Assembly (NCBI GenBank): GCA_949130495.1
Contig: OX422221.1
Coordinates: 159,621,241 to 159,685,240 of the forward strand
DNA: 64,000 bases
Direction: 5' to 3'
DNA from: Sambucus nigra
Taxonomy: Eukaryota; Streptophyta; Magnoliopsida; Dipsacales; Adoxaceae
Shown: piece by piece, positions 58,448 to 64,000 of the stretch
Position numbering within the stretch: the stretch's first letter is position 1
How the letters are laid out: each line of letters starts with the position of its first letter
Notes under the pieces: model-generated
Databases searched by the model: none
Told to the model about the DNA's origin: nothing
The model's input: the letters and a program-made list of their open reading frames with translations, nothing else
Translations under genes and position numbers: made by a program

Positions 58448-59129
58448 GGAATGAAATCTAGGATTAATCTTATTATTTACTTAACAACATGACTACCCCT
58501 CTGAGATGCCTCCTTAATCATTCACCCGTACTATAACTCAAGGTTACCCATCCCAAATTCCTCCCTTGAAATATTCCCCCCCTAAACACCTCTTCCTAGA
58601 ACATTCCCCTCCCAAATGCATCCTGCAACATTACATAGATCATCATTATCCATGAACGGTGAGTATGGACATTTGTATTATATAAGGGACTTCTCTAGTT
58701 GTATTGTTGTTGGCATGTGCACTCTAATTTTCATGAATGTTTAAAGACATGTCCACAATAACCCTTAGGCGATGGGTGAGGATCATATATTGGTTGATAC
58801 AATATATGATGGTTGGGGAGATGAGTCTGTGTACTTTAACCATGGGGAAGGGCCTATGTTAAGAAAATATAAAAAAAAATTATTACTTGGAAAGATCATT
58901 TGTTGGACAAGACTAGGAGCTGAACATTTTTTTTAAGAAAATCTAATATTTTAATTATATAGGACATCTGTTTGGTTTTATTCCATATTTACCAAACTAT
59001 CGAGTCTGATAAATTTTCTTTGAATTTGCGGGGATTTATTGAATTTTCTTGAATTATAAAAAGAGAGTTATTGTATCCAACATGACCTTCATTTCAACCT
59101 ACTTATATAAGTGACTTAAATTTTGAAGA
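58448..59129. other. Sequence between CACTA-type remnants
   Basis: No recognisable domain. It contains a C-rich repeat-like stretch (CCTCCCTTGAA, ATTCCCCCCC, then ATTCCCCTCCC, near 58557-58612). Confidence 0.4.
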
Positions 59130-59400
59130 CTACTTAATGGTTTTCGCACGATGCAAAGAGTGGATGGGATCGAGTCATGGAGTATCTAATAATCATGTAA
59201 AGGGCGGTCGAGAATTTATTAAATACACGAATAGAAATCTTAATAGTGATAAGATTCTATGTCCATGAAATCGTTGTATAGATAGAAAATTTAAGTCTTT
59301 CGAATATATTGAATTGCAATAACTAATATGGGGTATGATGAAAGACTATAAGATACAAATATTCAATGGAAAAATAATGTACCATGAACTAAATCATAAC
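59130..59400 (+). pseudogene. Transposase-associated (CACTA) N-terminal domain remnant
   Basis: One frame reads CKEWMGSSHGVSNNHVKGGR, then EFIKYTNRNLN, then SDKILCP-NRCIDRKFKSF. This fits the Transpos_assoc domain (PF13963) that begins CACTA transposases: (D/E)WM, a GV..FI.FA block, and KIRCPC..C. One of the two cysteines of CPC is lost to a stop. No downstream DDE-type transposase core is visible. Confidence 0.6.
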
Positions 59401-59404
59401 GCAC

Positions 59405-59760
59405 CTTTAGTAATAGTATTTTACCATTATAAAAAATATTAATAACGGTAATTTTATGTTAAAAAAAGGCATGGGAAACAAAATTAGTAATAGATTTTTA
59501 CCATTACTATTAATAATGGTAAAATTTTGATACTAATTCTGAATTTACCAACTGTATTTTACCGTTATTAATTCGGAATTAATAATAGTATTTTACCATT
59601 ACTATATCTGGAATTAGTAATGGTAAAATACTATTACTACATCTGATTTAATAACAAACTTTTGTGTTAGTATTTTTGCTTATTACATACGTTTATAACG
59701 CTTTTGTCTGATTTTGTAATGGTAAAGGTCCACTAGTAATAATAATACAAATTTAAATAA
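59405..59760. repeat. AT-rich motif cluster (TAGTAATGGTAAAATACTAT and complements)
   Basis: The phrase TTTACCATTACTAT or its complement ATAGTAATGGTAAA occurs at least six times in both orientations within about 320 bp (near 59410, 59495, 59515, 59590 and 59620, with a weaker copy near 59715). It resembles subterminal repeats of a DNA transposon and follows a CACTA-type coding remnant, but no CACTA terminus is found. Confidence 0.6.
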
Positions 59761-59762
59761 CA

Positions 59763-59876
<114 letters not shown>

Positions 59877-60099
59877 AGTATCCTATCCTAAATTTAAATA
59901 AATTCAATTACGCTCACCACACTATTCAAATTCCAAGAACTTATACAAAAATTGTCCACATAAACAATGACACTATATTCAGCATTTACATTTGATATAA
60001 GCCACCATTATATATTTACAGAAGAAACTTACATCCCAAGAGAAAATTCTCTTTTTAAAAAATAACCAAAAAAATCCGAATCTATACAAATAAAAAACG

Positions 60100-60672
60100 T
60101 CTCGTCTCGCCGTGACCTTCTCTTTAATTCTCAAAACTTCTGTCGCTCTGTCCCCATAGGGGCAGAGAACCCGTCGCTTTCTCGACTGTGATACCGGAGG
60201 CCTTTTCCCGGAAGTCGATGACTATGAATAGCTATTACCTTGACACCAAAGAAGAGTTTGACCCAATGCTTTATTTCTATCCTAGTTGATCCTGATTTAT
60301 ACAGGAGTGAAACAATCAACCTATTGATATTGGTAGACCCAACGGATTATTCCAATGTATCATTTTTGGGTCAAATGGAATTCATGGGTATAGGAGGAAG
60401 CCCTATCAAACAAAGATTTTTTTTTCCGACCATATTTCGATTGTTAATACGATATATAAGTGCCTGGTTGTTCTTTGTCCAAGATCCTCTTTTCGATCCG
60501 CATGATAAGAAAGCTCTCGATCCCGTTCATGAAATAGACCAGGACTCATACTGTAACTATGACAATCCCTTTCTGGGTTCCAATATTGCAGAGACGGGTT
60601 CTGGAACTACTATTGGTCCTAGTGCTGATGAGATAGGTGTTACTGATCGAACTAATCTATTTAATTATTAAA
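60100..60672 (+). pseudogene. atp6: Mitochondrial DNA insertion with atp6 leader sequence
   Basis: Composition changes to that of plant mitochondrial DNA. An open frame of 143 codons (60240-60671) ends DDKKALDP-like text: [20 protein letters not shown], then GSGTTIGPSADEIGVTDRTN, then LFNY and TAA. This wording matches my recollection of the variable N-terminal extension of plant mitochondrial ATP synthase subunit a (atp6), which is removed from the mature protein. The conserved membrane part of atp6 (starting PLEQFEI) is absent: homology stops at the TAA near 60671. It is interpreted as a nuclear mitochondrial insertion carrying only the leader. Exact left boundary unknown. Confidence 0.6.
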
Positions 60673-61503
60673 AACCATTAACATTGGAGTTTCATGTGAA
60701 ACATTAACATACTAACCCCACATATACCATGACCAACAATGAATGTTTAGCAACACCCTTCTTGAAAGTTCTAGAAAAAATAACACTATTTGAATCTCTT
60801 GGGTCAATAATTGTTAAGATAGTCTCTAAATGGAGAACATCGAACATATTATAGAACCAAAACAACATGACAATGATTTGAGGTGATATAAACAATGTCA
60901 TAACAGTAAGAATTCGAACAAAAATGACCCACAAAAAAATCTGTGAAACATTATTATAAAGTTTTGATAATCCAGGTGAAGTCGTTTGGATTCTCTAGAC
61001 ACGCATAAAATTAATAAAAATATGACTATGAATAGGAAAGAAAAGAAAAACTCAAGCTAATATAAGGGAATTACATAGTAAATCATAATTCATTATTTAA
61101 AGAAAACATTTAAAAAGGAAGTTTCTCATGGGCAATAAGCATATGTTAAAAACATAATTAGTGCCAACAAGTATTAAGTACTAAATCACATTCATATTTA
61201 TTTCAAACAAAAAATAATGTAGAACCCTTAAAAATGTGAAAATAATATATTTCTAGAGAGTAGGTGGTGGAATACTTGTTTTGACAAATCCAAATGAACA
61301 CAAAACATAGTCAAATCCTTGTCTACAACCCAATATAAATATGCGTAAAAGAAGAACAAATAATATCTAAAACCTCTCTAACTCTAAATCACTCAAAACA
61401 CACAACAATGAACTAAAACCAATCTTTCCATCATCACTTTTATTGATCTGTCGATGGCACCATAAAACCCTCCTCCCAATCAGCGAACCTCCATCTCATG
61501 CTC
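60673..61503. other. AT-rich spacer
   Basis: No gene or repeat is supported. Short openings on both strands have no recognisable content. Confidence 0.4.
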
Positions 61504-61508
61504 CAATC

Positions 61509-64000
61509 TGTAATACCCTATATTTTTATGCTATATTAATTTGGGGATTTATTAAAGTTAATGTGAATGAATTATTTAATAAAAATTCGGAAATTAATTA
61601 TGTTTTAATTATTAACGTGATGAGAGTTATTAATTATGGGAAATTTGTTGAATATTACTAATGAGCAAAGTAATATATTATATTGGTTATATTGAATGTC
61701 ATGAGTGAGTTAAATGACAATTTCGGAAATTTAAGTCGGAACGTGCTCGTGTCGCGTCGGGACTAAATTTTGATAAATAAAAAGTGAATATTTTACAAGT
61801 TGTTCATATGGTCATTTTGAGTGCGCCAACGCGTCCGGAAGGGGTGAGATAGTCAGAAAAGTGTACCCGTGGGTTTAGTTTGGGTCTCGGGGCATTTTTA
61901 GGCCTAATTGGTACCCAGGGAGGGCGTTTTGAACATTTCACCTCTTTGGGTAATTAAACCCACGAAAATTCCAAGGGTTATATCAGATATCTGGATGGTC
62001 ACCTAGGGTTAGAAACTCTAAACACAAGTGACGGCCATTGGAGAAGAGAGGAGATAGCTCTCAAGGAAATTCAAGGCCAAAAACCCACCCGTTTGCACCG
62101 CCGTCACCGCCAACGCGTAGATCGCGAGACGAGGAACGCAACCATACCAAAATCAGCCGTAAATCAGAATACCAAAAATCCCAGGCAAGTGTTTATCTTG
62201 CTATTTTTGTTATTGCAATTTCCATATCAGTTTAGGAATGATTAGGGATGAAATATATGGAAGAAAACCCAAATTTTGATAGGAATTTGCATATAGTAAA
62301 GACTTAAACCTTATTCTGGAAATCTTTTGTGATGTAGAAGAATAACCCATGAAATTTTGATGATTTATTAGAAGGAAATTCTGGTAAAAACAGATTAGAA
62401 CCATGATTAAGAAAACTCTAGGGTTCTTGATGATTAGATAAGATTTTGGGTTGATTATCCATGTTTAATGATAGATATACACATGCTTTACGTTGAAAAC
62501 ATCTGGTATAATGTTATAATGTTAGTAGTAGAATTTTTGGGACGTGTGGAGTTGAAAAATATGGATTTGGATGAAGAGAGATGGTAGAACCCGTAACTGC
62601 AATTCTGCAGAAATCAAAATACCTGCTTGATCGATCGATCGAAGGTTCGATCGATCGAAGGTTCGATCGATCGAGTCCCAGGCCTCGATCGATCGACCCC
62701 TCCTGACAGACTCCTATTTCCCTTGTTTAATTAGTTAAATTAAATTTATCGTGAAATAATTCTTGGGTATTCTTAATAAAATGTTTTGGGAGATAGGAAA
62801 GACCAGTAGGACATATGAATAAGTGTTGGAAACTTTATTATAAGATGAGAATTTTGCTTTTGGGATAATTATATAATGAATGATGAAACTACGTATTTCA
62901 AGTGAGAGATTACGGCGAATAGCTACGATAGTGAATAAAGGTATACCTACTGAATTTTCTACTTGGAAGGATAGAGTCCACGAGTGTCACGTAATAAGTG
63001 AGAAAACTCTTCGAGTTAAGGTTAGAGATGAAACCTTATACGTAATACTAATAATGTGAAATTAAGGATAAATTTTGTAATTATGGGTGACGAGAGGAAC
63101 CTATATTAATATGATAAAAGTGGTATATTTATATGATTGTGTGTACATATATTATATACATGTGAAAAACATACAGCGCTACTTGCTATCCTTGAGGTTA
63201 CCGCGCTGGGACAGTCTTATCTCGATGGGACCTTTATGGGGGATATTGACTTGTACCCTAGAAGATAGATATCCTTGGTACAAGCTATCGAATTGATAGT
63301 TTAGACGGTCCTAAGAGAAGCGAGTATGTGCCATCCTCTTAGAGAGTTGGAATCTATGCTTCGCGTCGATATTGTTTGTGTATGTGTTAATACAGTTCGA
63401 GAGTGATTCCGAATTTTTATTCCCCTTGATATGAGTGGTATGGGGTTTGGATAGTAGAAGTATGCATGCACCATAGTTTTATTTGGGGTGTTGTTATTTT
63501 ATATATATTATACGAGTAGTTAATATATATATGAGATTTGGAAATTTGAAACTTCCTACTGTGATTTGATAAGTAGGACATGGTTGATGACTCAAATAGT
63601 AAATACTTGTTTTGTGAAAGTATAATATGACATTGGGAAACTTTATAAATTAATAAAGCTAAAACGAGAGTTGTGCTGCTAATTGGAAGTATTCTTTTTA
63701 AACAATGATATTGTTCGGTTTTGAAATCTTATGAGTAAGTAAGATAAGCTAAATTATTGGGAAGGTTAGTATGATAAAATGATAAGATAAACCGTTGGGA
63801 AGGTTAGTACGATAGGCGTGCACATTATAATAGAGGTGAGAATTTTTCAAGAGAGTGTCGCTCTAATATGTTGTTGCATTGGCCTGTATCAATTTAAATA
63901 CTTGCTAAACAAATTTTAAATTATACACACTATCGGGCTCTGACCCGTTTCTTTTTCTCCCTCTCTCTTGTATATATATGTATATATTTCAGGTTCCCAG
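61509..64000 (+). mobile_element. Chromovirus LTR, truncated by window end
   Basis: It starts TGTAATACCCTATATTTTTA and follows the family order: GGGTGAGATAGTCAGAAAA block near 61843, AGGCAAGTGTTTATCTTGC at about 62183, CGATCGATCG cluster at 62627-62696, GGGCTCTGACCCG near 63935, and TTTCAG|GTTCCCAG at the very end of the window. It is most similar to the solo LTR at 14138-17021. Bases 61504-61508 (CAATC) would be the left target duplication; whether an internal region follows cannot be seen. Confidence 0.9.
62627..62696. repeat. CGATCGATCG palindrome cluster
   Basis: Four CGATCGATCGA blocks with spacers such as AGGTT and GTCCCAGGCCT. They lie 1.12-1.19 kb from the LTR start. Confidence 0.92.

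Noticed and set aside
60240..60671. Chloroplast or functional nuclear gene
   Set aside because: The motifs fit a plant mitochondrial atp6 leader; there is no promoter or transit peptide that I recognise, and the conserved atp6 body is missing.

Overview
This is a stretch of repeat-rich plant nuclear DNA, most likely from an eudicot with a large genome. The evidence is the set of plant-only transposon lineages: Ty3/gypsy Athila, Tat/Ogre-like and Tekay-like chromovirus, a copia-like LTR, CACTA and hAT DNA transposons. There is also a fragment that reads as the plant mitochondrial atp6 leader. I cannot name the species. I see no intact host gene, rRNA or tRNA gene. Almost everything is a nested, mostly decayed transposable element.

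Layout. 1-2501: 3' end and LTR of a copia-like element carrying a cluster of ACCGATCCGG-type motifs. 2502-2824: CACTA transposon end with subterminal TGTCACGGTC repeats. 3040-4010: minisatellite of about 66/80 bp units, followed to about 5250 by an LTR-like promoter region. 5280 to about 17400: a decayed Athila element on the minus strand (env-like ORF, integrase, RNase H, RT, protease, gag, PBS, 5' LTR). Its 5' LTR is split by a 2.9-kb solo chromovirus LTR with a CCAAG target duplication. 18076-26140: a decayed Tat/Ogre-like element on the plus strand, interrupted by another LTR-like insertion. 26.8-46.6 kb: antisense gene remnants (a plant-mobile-domain-like gene and a second unidentified ORF) split by two insertions. 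The first is a composite chromovirus insertion (29791-34904, TSD CATAT). The second is a full-length 10.8-kb chromovirus (34944-45776, TSD CAAAG), the youngest and best preserved unit in the window. 46.6-51.4 kb: a 750-bp hAT element with a smaller MITE inside it, then a 48-bp minisatellite. 51419-53464: a second LTR of the Tat/Ogre-like family. 53.5-56.3 kb: microsatellites, an old chromovirus LTR and a MITE-like element. 57.4-59.4 kb: CACTA-type transposase remnants. 60.1-60.67 kb: probable mitochondrial DNA insertion. From 61509 to the window end: another chromovirus LTR.

The full-length chromovirus encodes one continuous gag-protease-RT-RNase H-integrase-chromodomain frame broken only by three TAG codons. 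Its two 2.99-kb LTRs differ at roughly 1% of sites by eye. It has a tRNA-iMet PBS and a polypurine tract.

The most interesting signal is a palindrome cluster inside the chromovirus LTRs. In five separate insertions it lies about 1.0-1.15 kb from the LTR start. The flanking LTR sequence is homologous but the palindrome itself differs (CGATCGATCG, TCGTTCGAACGA, or AATCGGTTCG-like). Four of these insertions also share a possible GC-AG intron of about 1.8 kb that would contain the cluster. Similar short-palindrome clusters occur in the copia-like LTR and the Athila element. In the Tat/Ogre-like LTR and in the promoters of the antisense genes, a TGCC-N4-GGCA motif recurs upstream of TATA boxes.
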